64,000 nt of DNA. Source: an uncultured Ruminococcus sp. (lineage in GTDB: Bacteria > Bacillota > Clostridia > Oscillospirales > Ruminococcaceae). Positions 25,494-33,370 of the stretch are shown piece after piece. The DNA lies in the NCBI GenBank assembly GCA_900539835.1, contig UQDR01000008.1, positions 7,740 through 71,739 on the forward strand, in the 5' to 3' direction. The notes beneath the pieces were generated by a model, which saw nothing but the letters and a program-made list of their open reading frames with translations, did not search any database and was not told the origin of the DNA. How positions within the stretch are numbered: position 1 is the first letter of the stretch; every line of letters starts with the position of its first letter. The position numbers were made by a program, and so were the translations under genes.

Positions 25494-25817
25494 TTAAAAT
25501 TCTTCGCCGCAGTCAGCGTTCTTACAAACTCTAACCTTTGTGCCGTCCTCAAGGAACTTATGACCAATTCTTGTTGGCTTGCCGCATTTAGGGCAAACAG
25601 CCTGTACCTTTGAAGCATACATTGCAGCCTCAGCTTCAACGATTCCGCCCTGCTGCTGTGCACTTCTTGGCTTTACATGCTTTGTAGCAACGTTAAGTCC
25701 CTCAACGATTACTTTGCCTTCCTTAGGGGATACTTCAAGTACCTTTCCCTTTTTGCCCTTATCCTTACCTGAAAGAACAACAACAGTGTCGCCTGTTTTT
25801 ACATGTACCTTACTCAT
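25494..25817 (-). CDS. rplX: Ribosomal protein L24 (uL24)
   Basis: 107 residues. The KOW motif VKTGDTVVVLSGKDKGKKGK begins at residue 5. The C-terminal C-x2-C and later Cys pair (CPKCGKPTRIG and CKNADCG) form a likely zinc site. It starts 50S assembly at the 23S 5' end. Confidence 0.98.
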   Translation of the reverse strand: MSKVHVKTGDTVVVLSGKDKGKKGKVLEVSPKEGKVIVEGLNVATKHVKPRSAQQQGGIVEAEAAMYASKVQAVCPKCGKPTRIGHKFLEDGTKVRVCKNADCGEEF

Positions 25818-25835
25818 ATTAACGACACCTCCTAA

Positions 25836-26204
25836 TTAAAGTACTTCCGGAGCAAGTGAAAGAATCTTCAAATAATCCTTTTCACGAAGCTCTTTAGCTA
25901 CTGGTCCAAAAATACGTGTACCCCTTGGGTTTTTATCTTCTTTTATAATTACAGCTGCGTTTTCGTCAAAACGGATATAAGTTCCGTCTGCACGACGAAG
26001 ACCCTTAGCTGAACGAACGATTACTGCTTTTACAACATCGCCTTTTTTAACAACGCCGCCTGGTGTTGCTTTCTTAACTGAAGCAACCACTACGTCCCCG
26101 ATGTTTGCATACCTTCTGCGTGTACCACCTAAAACTCTGATGCACATAAGCTCTTTTGCTCCTGAGTTATCAGCAACTTTCAGGTAACTCTGCATTTGTA
26201 TCAC
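25836..26204 (-). CDS. rplN: Ribosomal protein L14 (uL14)
   Basis: 122 residues. The start is GTG at 26204, eight bases after GGAGG, giving MIQMQSYLKVADNSGAKELM. The conserved RRYANIGDVVVASVKKATP is present. It lies at the subunit interface and is the binding site for RsfS. Confidence 0.98.
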   Translation of the reverse strand: MIQMQSYLKVADNSGAKELMCIRVLGGTRRRYANIGDVVVASVKKATPGGVVKKGDVVKAVIVRSAKGLRRADGTYIRFDENAAVIIKEDKNPRGTRIFGPVAKELREKDYLKILSLAPEVL

Positions 26205-26237
26205 AGTGCGTTCCTCCTTTCAAAACTCAAAGGCTGC

Positions 26238-26257
26238 CGGCAGGATTTTATCTGCCG
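26238..26257 (-). other. Small hairpin in the rpsQ-rplN gap
   Basis: CGGCAG/CTGCCG with an eight-base loop in the 73-base gap. It has no T run, so it is more likely an mRNA stability or processing hairpin than a terminator. Confidence 0.4.
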
Positions 26258-26277
26258 CCGAACCTTAATTATTAAAA

Positions 26278-26535
26278 TTACTTAGCTTTTTCAAGAACGT
26301 TAACCAAACGCCATCTCTTATCCTTTGAGAGCGGACGGGTTTCCATTACTTCAACCTTATCGCCGATGTTGCATTCATTGTTTTCATCGTGCGCTTTAAG
26401 TTTAACTGTTCTCTTAATAATTTTCTTATAGAGCGGATGCTGAACGTTATCTTCGATTGCAACAACAATTGTCTTATCCATTTTGTTTGAAACGACTTTA
26501 CCCACTCTTGTTTTTCTTAGATTTCTTTCGCTCAC
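26278..26535 (-). CDS. rpsQ: Ribosomal protein S17 (uS17)
   Basis: 85 residues. The GTG at 26535 (MSERNLRKTRVGKVVSNKMD) has GGAGG at eight bases; a TTG two codons earlier sits too close to that site. KTIVVAIEDNVQHPLYKKII is the OB-fold signature. It binds the 5' domain of 16S rRNA. Confidence 0.97.
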   Translation of the reverse strand: MSERNLRKTRVGKVVSNKMDKTIVVAIEDNVQHPLYKKIIKRTVKLKAHDENNECNIGDKVEVMETRPLSKDKRWRLVNVLEKAK

Positions 26536-26556
26536 AGTCAAATCCTCCTTTCACAA

Positions 26557-26754
26557 TTACAAGGTTTCGGACTCTTGCTTACGAATGAATGTCTTTACAC
26601 GAGCAATATCCCTTTTTACAGCTTTCATTCTCATTGGGTTTTCCAACTGATTTACAGCATGCTGAAAACGAAGGTTAAAAAGCTCCTGCTTAAGTTCTGC
26701 CAACTTTTCTTCAAGTTCAGCAGCAGTCAATTCCTTGATTTCATTTGCTTTCAT
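26557..26754 (-). CDS. rpmC: Ribosomal protein L29 (uL29)
   Basis: 65 residues, a two-helix protein: MKANEIKELTAAELEEKLAE and FNLRFQHAVNQLENPMRMKA. It surrounds the exit tunnel near the trigger factor site. Its ATG overlaps the rplP stop codon by one base (TAATG). Confidence 0.98.
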   Translation of the reverse strand: MKANEIKELTAAELEEKLAELKQELFNLRFQHAVNQLENPMRMKAVKRDIARVKTFIRKQESETL

Positions 26755-27185
26755 TATTGCTCACCACCCATTTCTTGAGTTTCTCTCTTAACGAACTTAC
26801 ACTTGATCGGAAGCTTGTGCATAGCAAGACGCATAGCTTCTCTTGCTGTTTCTTCGCTTACGCCAGCAATTTCAAACATTACACGGCCCGGCTTTACAAC
26901 AGCTACCCAATATTCAGGAGAACCTTTACCTGAACCCATTCGAGTTTCAGCAGGCTTCTCAGTTACCGGCTTATCAGGGAAAATCTTAATCCAAACTTGA
27001 CCGCCACGCTTGATATATCTTGTCATAGCGATACGGGCAGCTTCGATCTGGTTTGATGTGATCCATGCAGGCTGAAGTGCCTGAAGACCGAACTCACCAT
27101 GTGAAACCTTATTTCCTCTTGTAGCCTTACCTGTCAAACGGCCACGGTGTACTCTTCTGTATTTAACTCTCTTTGGAAGCAGCAT
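26754..27185 (-). CDS. rplP: Ribosomal protein L16 (uL16)
   Basis: 143 residues: MLLPKRVKYRRVHRGRLTGK, then GEFGLQALQPAWITSNQIEA, and GSGKGSPEYWVAVVKPGR. It places A-site tRNA and helps form the peptidyl transferase region. It overlaps rpsC and rpmC by one base each. Confidence 0.98.
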   Translation of the reverse strand: MLLPKRVKYRRVHRGRLTGKATRGNKVSHGEFGLQALQPAWITSNQIEAARIAMTRYIKRGGQVWIKIFPDKPVTEKPAETRMGSGKGSPEYWVAVVKPGRVMFEIAGVSEETAREAMRLAMHKLPIKCKFVKRETQEMGGEQ

Positions 27186-27982
27186 TAGTTGTTACCTCCT
27201 TCTCTTTTTGCCTTGTTAAAGTCACGGCGACCGTTTCTTCTGTCGTCGTTTCTTCTCTGACGTCTTCTGTCTGATCTGTCCTTATTGTCAGATGCAGCAA
27301 CTTCGCCCTTAAGAACTTCGCCTCTGTAAATCCATACCTTTACGCCCAAACGACCGTAAGTTGTATGTGCTTCAGCAGTACCATAGTCGATATCTGCTCT
27401 GATTGTCTGCAGCGGAATTGTTCCCTCGTGATAGCTTTCAGCTCTTGCAATTTCAGCACCGCCCAAACGACCGGAAACTCTTGTCTTGATACCCTTTGCA
27501 CCAAGCTTCATAGCTCTGCCGATTGACTGCTTCATTGCACGTCTGAATGAAACTCTGTCTTCAAGATCATGAGCGATTTTTTCAGCAACAAGCTGTGCGC
27601 TCAAATCAGGCTGTTTAACTTCAACTATATTGATAGCAACTTTCTTGCCTATCATCTTCTCGATGTTTGCACGAAGTTTTTCAATTTCAGCTCCGCCTCT
27701 TCCGATTACGATACCAGGCTTTGCACAATGAATGTGAATCTTAACCTTCTGACCGCCGTCGTTATCTGCGAATCTTTCAATTTCTACTTTTGGAACACCG
27801 GCATATACTGATTTGTTCTCAGGATTCTTAGATCTTGTATTAAGAGCCTTCATAATATAATTACGAATTTCATAATCCTCAACCAGTGTGTCACCGAAAG
27901 TGCTCTTATCTGCAAACCAACGGGAATCCCAATCCTTTATCACACCGACTCTAAGTCCGTGTGGATTAACCTTCTGGCCCAT
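27185..27982 (-). CDS. rpsC: Ribosomal protein S3 (uS3)
   Basis: 265 residues, longer than the ~220 usual in Firmicutes. It starts MGQKVNPHGLRVGVIKDWDS, with KH motif KPGIVIGRGGAEIEKLR and RTIRADIDYGTAEAHTTYGR. The extra ~35 residues are a tail rich in Arg, Asn, Asp and Lys (RSDRRRQRRNDDRRNGRRD), probably disordered and RNA-binding. It forms the mRNA entry channel. Confidence 0.98.
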   Translation of the reverse strand: MGQKVNPHGLRVGVIKDWDSRWFADKSTFGDTLVEDYEIRNYIMKALNTRSKNPENKSVYAGVPKVEIERFADNDGGQKVKIHIHCAKPGIVIGRGGAEIEKLRANIEKMIGKKVAINIVEVKQPDLSAQLVAEKIAHDLEDRVSFRRAMKQSIGRAMKLGAKGIKTRVSGRLGGAEIARAESYHEGTIPLQTIRADIDYGTAEAHTTYGRLGVKVWIYRGEVLKGEVAASDNKDRSDRRRQRRNDDRRNGRRDFNKAKREGGNN

Positions 27983-28002
27983 AGTTTACCTCCTCTTTCA
28001 GC

Positions 28003-28338
28003 TTATTCCTTTTCCTTAAGAACAACAGTAACATGTGATGTTCTCTTAAGGATTCTGTAGGCTCTGCCCTGTGCTCTTGGCATAATTCTCTTCATGATAG
28101 GACCCGGGCAAACGTAACATTCTGCAACATAAAGATTGTTCTTATCCATGTTGTGATTGTTTTCTGCGTTTGCAGCGGCGGACTTCAGAAGCTTCTCCAA
28201 GTATTCACAAGCAGCCTTTGGTGTGTGCTTTACAGTTGCCATTGCAACTTCATAATCTTTTCCTCTGATAAGATCCAGAACGATCTGTACCTTTCGAGGA
28301 GCAATACGAGCATTTCTCAAAATTGCTTTTGCTTCCAT
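28003..28338 (-). CDS. rplV: Ribosomal protein L22 (uL22)
   Basis: 111 residues. It starts MEAKAILRNARIAPRKVQIV and its tunnel hairpin ends in PRAQGRAYRILKRTSHVTVV. Mutations in this hairpin give macrolide resistance in other species; nothing unusual is visible here. Confidence 0.98.
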   Translation of the reverse strand: MEAKAILRNARIAPRKVQIVLDLIRGKDYEVAMATVKHTPKAACEYLEKLLKSAAANAENNHNMDKNNLYVAECYVCPGPIMKRIMPRAQGRAYRILKRTSHVTVVLKEKE

Positions 28339-28356
28339 CTGAACTCCTCCTTTCCG

Positions 28357-28638
28357 CTACTTACCATTATTAGAGGTCTTAGAACCTGCATGACCCTTAT
28401 AAGTTCTTGTTGGTGCGAACTCGCCCAGCTTATGTCCTACCATATCTTCAGTTACATAAACAGGAACGTGCTTGCGGCCATCGTGAACAGCGAATGTATG
28501 ACCTACGAAATCAGGGAAGATTGTTGAAGCTCTGCTCCATGTTTTGAGCACCTTCTTTTCTCCTGCTTCGTTCATTGCAATAACTCTTTTATAAAGAACC
28601 TCTTGTACGTAAGGGCCCTTCTTGACACTTCTGCCCAT
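28357..28638 (-). CDS. rpsS: Ribosomal protein S19 (uS19)
   Basis: 93 residues: MGRSVKKGPYVQEVLYKRVI, TWSRASTIFPDFVGHTFAVH and GEFAPTRTYKGHAGSK. It works with S13 in the 30S head. Confidence 0.98.
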   Translation of the reverse strand: MGRSVKKGPYVQEVLYKRVIAMNEAGEKKVLKTWSRASTIFPDFVGHTFAVHDGRKHVPVYVTEDMVGHKLGEFAPTRTYKGHAGSKTSNNGK

Positions 28639-28661
28639 TTACCATCTGCCTCCTTTCAGCA

Positions 28662-29495
28662 TTACTTACCGTTTCTGCGTTTTACGATAAACTTATCGGA
28701 GCGATGATGCTTAGCACGTGTCTTGTATCCCATTGTTGGTTTACCCCAAGGAGTTACAGGACTTGGACGTCCGACTGGTGACTTACCTTCACCACCACCG
28801 TGAGGGTGATCGCAAGGGTTCATTACTGAACCACGAACTGTAGGTCTCCAACCCATGTGACGTTTTCTTCCGGCCTTACCGATATTTACGTTTTCATGAT
28901 CGATGTTTCCAACCTGGCCGATTGTAGCCATACAGTTGATTGGAATCTTTCTCATTTCGCCTGACGGAAGTCTTACCAATGCGTAGTTATCTTCCTTACC
29001 CATAAGCTGTGCCATGTTTCCGGCTGATCTTACGAGCTGTGCGCCCTTTCCGGGATAAAGCTCTATGTTATGGATGAAAGTACCTACCGGGATGTTCAAG
29101 AGTGCAAGTGCGTTGCCTGGCTTAATGTCAGCGTCAGCACCGGCTCTGATAACATCGCCTACTGAAAGACCATGAGGTGCGATGATGTATCTTTTCTCGC
29201 CGTCCTCATACTCAACAAGTGCAATAAATGCTGAACGGTTTGGATCATACTCAATTGTGAGTACAGTTGCGTTCATGTCGAGTTTGTTTCTCTTAAAATC
29301 AATTACACGGTATTTTCTTCTTACCCCGCCGCCTCTGTGACGAACAGTGATTCTACCGTAGCTGTTTCTGCCTGAATTCTTTTTCAGTGGTTCAAGCAGG
29401 CTTTTGCATGGAGCTACCTTTGAAAGCTCTGAGTAATCTGTAACAGTCATGCCACGTCTACCCGGAGTTGTAGGCTTATAGCTCTTTATTGCCAT
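28662..29495 (-). CDS. rplB: Ribosomal protein L2 (uL2)
   Basis: 277 residues. MAIKSYKPTTPGRRGMTVTD at the start, and the peptidyl-transferase-associated GSVMNPCDHPHGGGEGKSP near residue 225. It supports subunit joining. A hairpin-rich 247-base gap precedes it, unusual in this otherwise tight operon. Confidence 0.98.
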   Translation of the reverse strand: MAIKSYKPTTPGRRGMTVTDYSELSKVAPCKSLLEPLKKNSGRNSYGRITVRHRGGGVRRKYRVIDFKRNKLDMNATVLTIEYDPNRSAFIALVEYEDGEKRYIIAPHGLSVGDVIRAGADADIKPGNALALLNIPVGTFIHNIELYPGKGAQLVRSAGNMAQLMGKEDNYALVRLPSGEMRKIPINCMATIGQVGNIDHENVNIGKAGRKRHMGWRPTVRGSVMNPCDHPHGGGEGKSPVGRPSPVTPWGKPTMGYKTRAKHHRSDKFIVKRRNGK

Positions 29496-29595
29496 TTGAA
29501 TTCACTCCTTAATTTAGGTTTTGCGAAGGCGTCAAAGATTTAATGTGCTTTACATTGTCCTCCAAGAACGTCTCCATACTTACATTCTGCGGTGT

Positions 29596-29725
29596 GCTTA
29601 TTTTCATAAGCGTAAATGCGGTTATCCGCAGCGGTCCTCACCGCCTCGCAGAAACTTTCCGGACACCGCTCGGTTATAACGCTTTGTCCGAAGCATACGC
29701 AATTTTCATGCGCCTCTTTTAGAGG
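29596..29725 (-). ncRNA. Hairpin array in the rplW-rplB gap (structured RNA candidate)
   Basis: On the minus strand five short perfect stems follow each other: CCTCT/AGAGG (29713-29725), GGACA/TGTCC (29661-29689), GCGGT/ACCGC (29631-29644), TGCGG/CCGCA with a 4-base loop (29617-29630) and GCTTAT/ATAAGC with a 4-base loop (29596-29611). The stretch is richer in G+C than the intergenic norm and has no ORF. No T run follows, so it is not a simple terminator. It could be an L2- or L4-type leader, a processing site or a small RNA element. Confidence 0.5.
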
Positions 29726-29742
29726 GCTAATTCCTCAGCGGA

Positions 29743-30036
29743 TTAATACATTCCGTCAAAGAACTCGATTGTTTTATCTCCCTCAAGAGTAACGATTGCC
29801 TTTTTACGGTCAGGTCTGTATCCTACTGATCTTCCCATTCTCTTCTGCTTGCCCTTAACACTGATTGTGTTAACCTTAGCAACCTTAACTTCAAACAATT
29901 CTTCGATAGCCTTAGCTATTTCAACCTTGTTTGCGTTCTTAGCAACCTCAAAAGTATATTTGCCTGACTGAAGTCTTTCCATTGAATCTTCAGTGATGAT
30001 CGGCTTGATTACAATATCTTGAGCAGTCTTAGTCAT
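29743..30036 (-). CDS. rplW: Ribosomal protein L23 (uL23)
   Basis: 97 residues: IVIKPIITEDSMERLQSGKY, KANKVEIAKAIEELFEVKV and GRSVGYRPDRKKAIVTL. It surrounds the tunnel exit and docks SRP and trigger factor. Its start overlaps the rplD stop by one base. Confidence 0.98.
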   Translation of the reverse strand: MTKTAQDIVIKPIITEDSMERLQSGKYTFEVAKNANKVEIAKAIEELFEVKVAKVNTISVKGKQKRMGRSVGYRPDRKKAIVTLEGDKTIEFFDGMY

Positions 30037-30659
30037 TATGCATAAACCTCCTCAATCTTTGTTACAGCATCTGAAGCAACGATAAATTTGTCGTAGTTCA
30101 GAATATCATAAACATTCAATGTGTTTACTGTAGCTGTTTTGATTCCCGGAATGTTTCCTGCACTCTTAACAACCTTTGCATCAGCCTCAGCTGTAACGAT
30201 AAGAGCCTTACCCTCAACGTTAAGAGCTTTAAGCATTTCAACGATTGTCTTTGTCTTGAACTCTTCTGTCTTAATAGCGTCAACAACGATAAGATTTTCA
30301 TCAATTACCTTTGTTGAAAGAGCTGACTTCATTCCAAGTCTCTTTTCCTTTTTATTAAGTGAATAGCTGTAATCTCTCGGCTTAGGACCAAGTGCCACAC
30401 CACCGTGTGTCCACTGCGGAGCTCTGATAGAACCCTGTCTTGCATGACCTGTTCCCTTCTGTCTCCAAGGCTTTCTTCCGCCTCCTCTTACTTCTGTTCT
30501 TGTAAGTGTAGACTGTGTGCCCTGTCTCTGATTTGCGAGGTAGTTTACAACCATTGCGTGCATAATACCCTTATTTGGCTTTATACCAAAAACAGAGTCG
30601 TTAAGCTCAGTGTCGGCTACTTTTTTGCCTGTCATATCAAATACTGAAATCTGTGACAT
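30036..30659 (-). CDS. rplD: Ribosomal protein L4 (uL4)
   Basis: 207 residues from ATG 30659 (MSQISVFDMTGKKVADTELN); the upstream GTG would contain the GGAGG site itself. The tunnel loop region GGGRKPWRQKGTGHARQGSI and PQWTHGGVALGPKPRDYSY are conserved. In several bacteria L4 represses the S10 operon through its leader. Confidence 0.97.
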   Translation of the reverse strand: MSQISVFDMTGKKVADTELNDSVFGIKPNKGIMHAMVVNYLANQRQGTQSTLTRTEVRGGGRKPWRQKGTGHARQGSIRAPQWTHGGVALGPKPRDYSYSLNKKEKRLGMKSALSTKVIDENLIVVDAIKTEEFKTKTIVEMLKALNVEGKALIVTAEADAKVVKSAGNIPGIKTATVNTLNVYDILNYDKFIVASDAVTKIEEVYA

Positions 30660-30676
30660 ATTATATCCTCCTTCCA

Positions 30677-31312
30677 CTAAGCCTTCTTAATGCAGTCAAC
30701 GATTGTTACAGTTCCGTTCTTAGGACCCGGAATTGCACCCTTGATTGCAATAAGATTATTTTCTGCGTCAATCTTAACAATTTCAAGATTCTGAACAGTA
30801 ACCTTTTCGTTACCCATATGTCCCGGCATACCCTTGCCCTTAAAGATTCTTGAAGGTGATGAGCAAGCGCCCATTGAACCTGCATGTCTGTGTACAGGAC
30901 CTGAACCGTGAGTTTCCTTAATTCTTGAATTGTTATGACGTTTAATTGTTCCAGCAAAACCTTTACCTTTGCTTGTTCCGCTTACATCAACGATGTCGCC
31001 TTCAGCAAATGTATCAGCCTTTACGATATCGCCAACGTTCAAACCTGAAATATCGTCAAGTCTGAATTCTTTCAAAGTTCTCTTGAAAGCAACGTCAGCT
31101 TTCTTGAAGTGTCCCTGGAGAGGCTTGTTAACTCTCTTTGCTCTTATGTCGCCGAAACCAAGCTGAACAGCTTCATAGCCGTCGTTTTCAGTTGTTTTCT
31201 TCTGCACGACAACGCAAGGACCTGCTTCAACAACAGTTACAGGAATTACTTTTCCTGCTTCATCGAAAATCTGTGTCATACCGATTTTCTTTCCGATGAT
31301 ACCTTTCTGCAT
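30677..31312 (-). CDS. rplC: Ribosomal protein L3 (uL3)
   Basis: 211 residues from ATG 31312 (MQKGIIGKKIGMTQIFDEAG), which is eight bases from GGAGG; an ATG two codons earlier is too close. The C-terminal part has HGSGPVHRHAGSMGACSSPS reaching toward the peptidyl transferase centre. Confidence 0.97.
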   Translation of the reverse strand: MQKGIIGKKIGMTQIFDEAGKVIPVTVVEAGPCVVVQKKTTENDGYEAVQLGFGDIRAKRVNKPLQGHFKKADVAFKRTLKEFRLDDISGLNVGDIVKADTFAEGDIVDVSGTSKGKGFAGTIKRHNNSRIKETHGSGPVHRHAGSMGACSSPSRIFKGKGMPGHMGNEKVTVQNLEIVKIDAENNLIAIKGAIPGPKNGTVTIVDCIKKA

Positions 31313-31415
31313 TTTCATTTCCTCCTAATTTAGGTTATTGGTTAAGTGCATTTGCACTCAACATGACCTGCGTGTTGTCACTGTGTACGAGATTACATGT
31401 AATCTCTTTTGGAAA

Positions 31416-31730
31416 TTACTTGATTTCCATTACAATGTTTACACCAGCAGGAAGCTCAAGACTCTCAAGAGCTGCTGTTGTTTCCTTTGTTGGTCTGAGA
31501 ACGTCGATAAGTCTCTTATGTGTTCTCATTTCAAACTGCTCTCTGCTGTCTTTGTACTTATGAACAGCTCTAAGGATTGTAATAATCTCCTTATCAGTAG
31601 GAAGCGGGATTGGTCCTGAAACCTGTGCTCCTGAACGCTTAACTGCATCAACAATCTTTGCTGCTGCTGCATCTACTACTGCGTGTTCATATCCTTTGAT
31701 CTTAATTCTGATCTTTTCATTGACTGCCAC
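31416..31730 (-). CDS. rpsJ: Ribosomal protein S10 / NusE (uS10)
   Basis: 104 residues with a GTG start behind GAGGAGG. RIKIKGYEHAVVDAAAAKIV, GPIPLPTDKEIITILR and THKRLIDVLRPTKET are conserved. Besides its ribosomal role it is NusE of antitermination complexes. It is the first gene of the 31-gene supercluster. Confidence 0.98.
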   Translation of the reverse strand: MAVNEKIRIKIKGYEHAVVDAAAAKIVDAVKRSGAQVSGPIPLPTDKEIITILRAVHKYKDSREQFEMRTHKRLIDVLRPTKETTAALESLELPAGVNIVMEIK

Positions 31731-31767
31731 TTAAATCGCCTCCTCGTTGCAATATGTTAAAATGGGG

Positions 31768-31842
31768 GGCAGGATTAGAAATCCATATCCGTAAAACCCG
31801 AGTTAAATCAATTGAACACCGATTTAACTTTTACACCCTGCC
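31768..31842 (-). promoter_or_regulatory. Nested stem structure in the S10 leader
   Basis: Three stems nest perfectly: GGCAGG/CCTGCC (31768-31773 with 31837-31842), GTAAAA/TTTTAC (31791-31796 with 31829-31834) and GTTAAATC/GATTTAAC (31802-31809 with 31821-31828). The structure lies between the attenuator and the rpsJ ribosome site, where an autoregulatory r-protein could bind. Confidence 0.5.
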
Positions 31843-31870
31843 GCGTGTTCCGTGGCTTGTTATAAAAAAA

Positions 31871-31896
31871 TCCGAAAACCAAACAGGTTTTTCGGA
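31871..31896 (-). terminator. Attenuator in the S10 leader
   Basis: On the minus strand TCCGAAAA-CC/GG-TTTTCGGA with T7 directly after, about 230 bases after the promoter and 140 before rpsJ. As the operon must be read through, it is a likely regulated terminator. Confidence 0.7.
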
Positions 31897-32123
31897 CCAA
31901 CAAACGCAAACACACAAGCATTCACATGCCATGCAAAAGCAGACTAATCCACCCTTCGCAAGAAGCATAAGCACATACTGTGTTCGGTATTACAGTCGCC
32001 CGGTTTAAAATCGGACATACTCCATGAAAATTACCTGACAAACCGTCAGCAACCTTTCACTTCATCGCATATCTAAGTGTCTTACACATAAGTACAGACA
32101 CTTTGTGCAGTCACGCAAGATAT
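31897..32123 (-). promoter_or_regulatory. 5' leader of the S10 operon, upstream part
   Basis: About 225 untranslated bases between promoter and attenuator. It contains inverted repeats such as GTGTCTGTACTTATGTGTAAGACAC and the possible peptide-free stem-loops around ~31975. No ORF has a ribosome site. Leader autoregulation by L4 is known in several bacteria; whether this leader does so is unknown. Confidence 0.4.
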
Positions 32124-32152
32124 ATTATACACTACTATATACCGAATTTCAA
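32124..32152 (-). promoter_or_regulatory. S10 operon promoter
   Basis: TTGAAA, 17 bases, TATAAT on the minus strand, ~390 bases before rpsJ. It is the only good promoter found for the supercluster. Confidence 0.75.
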
Positions 32153-32226
32153 GCGTTTTGCTAAAATTTGTGATATAGAAATTTTCATAATTTTATAGGC
32201 AAAATTTGTGCAACATGCACAATACG

Positions 32227-32610
32227 CTAATAAGTTTCCACAGCTTTAAATCCATCGGGATCTATTATTATTTCTCCTTCAATTCCCAAATTAGTTCTTT
32301 TAACAATCTTACCATCAGATGAGCGAACATATTCTATATACTTTTTGTACTCTTTTGCCATAGGTTCTCCATAAGGATACCACTCCCACATGATTTTCGA
32401 TGCATCTTTTATCGAAAACTCTCCGTCATTGGAAACGATATTTTCAGGATTGTAGACCGTCAGCTTCTCACCGTCCTCAAAGAAAACCGTAAGAATATCT
32501 TTATCAACTTCGCATTTAATAGGCTTATGGAGATTATCCAGCGGTCTTCCGAACCAATCTCCCCAAAACCTGAATGAACCTTTTTTAATAACAGAAAAAT
32601 TATCATTCAT
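32227..32610 (-). CDS. Hypothetical cytosolic protein
   Basis: 127 residues, no signal peptide or span, rich in Trp and Tyr (SFRFWGDWFGRP, IMWEWYPYGEPM), with alternating strand-like segments. I do not recognise the family. GGAGG lies ten bases before the ATG. It follows the lipoprotein gene by 50 bases in the same direction and may share its transcript. Confidence 0.6.
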   Translation of the reverse strand: MNDNFSVIKKGSFRFWGDWFGRPLDNLHKPIKCEVDKDILTVFFEDGEKLTVYNPENIVSNDGEFSIKDASKIMWEWYPYGEPMAKEYKKYIEYVRSSDGKIVKRTNLGIEGEIIIDPDGFKAVETY

Positions 32611-32660
32611 ATTAAATGCCTCCTCTGTTTCAGATATAATTACATTTATAATAGTATATA

Positions 32661-33323
32661 TTATTTTTTATATTGCTCCACAGTGTTTTCAATTTTATCC
32701 ACAGCATTCTTCTCTGTAATGTCAACACGATATTTATATTCTTTTTCTTCCCCGTCAGTAATTATGGTTGAAGATTCCACAAAATAAAGCAATTTATCTT
32801 GATTATCAAAATAATAGTCGGCGCTAAAAGCTGTTGTACTATCATCTACGCTAAGCTTTTCGATATCATATTCATGAAAAATATGAGTAACTTCGCCTTC
32901 AGTTTTAACCTCGGCATTTTTAACCGCTGAAGGCTGAAATATAATCAGGCCTTCTCCTGCCTGCGGATGAGTTACATCTCTTGTATAAGCTATAAACTCA
33001 TCATCGCCCTTTTGGTGATACTGATATTTCCCCTTTTCATAAGTAAAGCTTTCCATTCCGTTATTATACTGGGCATAGACATCAGCACCGTTTTTTCCTT
33101 CATAAGAAAAAGTTAAAATATCCTTTTCGTCATATTTAAAAGTAAAAGTCTGTTCAGCCTCGTTAGTATCCGCATTAGTCATAATCACCTTTGCACTGTT
33201 GAGGCTTCTATATTCTTCCCTTGCATTATTTATTAAATCATCGCCCTCGACAGACGGTTGTAATCCACATGAACCAAGCAGCATTGCCGCTGCTGAAACT
33301 ACACTTAACAATCCTTTTTTCAT
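32661..33323 (-). CDS. Putative lipoprotein, LolA-like beta fold
   Basis: 220 residues. MKKGLLSVVSAAAMLLGSC ends in a lipobox (LLGSC), so the mature protein is lipid-anchored at Cys19. The rest is beta-rich and acidic, with repeated short strands (FTFKYDEKDILTFSYEG) like the LolA/LppX-type fold common in Firmicute lipoproteins. A similar layout is seen in the lipoprotein at 48889-49749. It starts 20 bases after the terminator of an upstream structured region, which might control it. Confidence 0.7.
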   Translation of the reverse strand: MKKGLLSVVSAAAMLLGSCGLQPSVEGDDLINNAREEYRSLNSAKVIMTNADTNEAEQTFTFKYDEKDILTFSYEGKNGADVYAQYNNGMESFTYEKGKYQYHQKGDDEFIAYTRDVTHPQAGEGLIIFQPSAVKNAEVKTEGEVTHIFHEYDIEKLSVDDSTTAFSADYYFDNQDKLLYFVESSTIITDGEEKEYKYRVDITEKNAVDKIENTVEQYKK

Positions 33324-33352
33324 TTCATCCTCCGATATATGATATATAAAAA

Positions 33353-33370
33353 GGGTTGCTTAAGCAACCC
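33353..33370 (-). terminator. Intrinsic terminator after the structured RNA
   Basis: Perfect 18-base palindrome GGGTTGCTTAAGCAACCC followed by TTTTTATAT on the minus strand. Confidence 0.8.

Noticed and set aside
31754..32008. 84-aa plus-strand ORF in the S10 leader
   Set aside because: It lies antisense in a structured leader with no start signals; the hairpins explain the sequence better.
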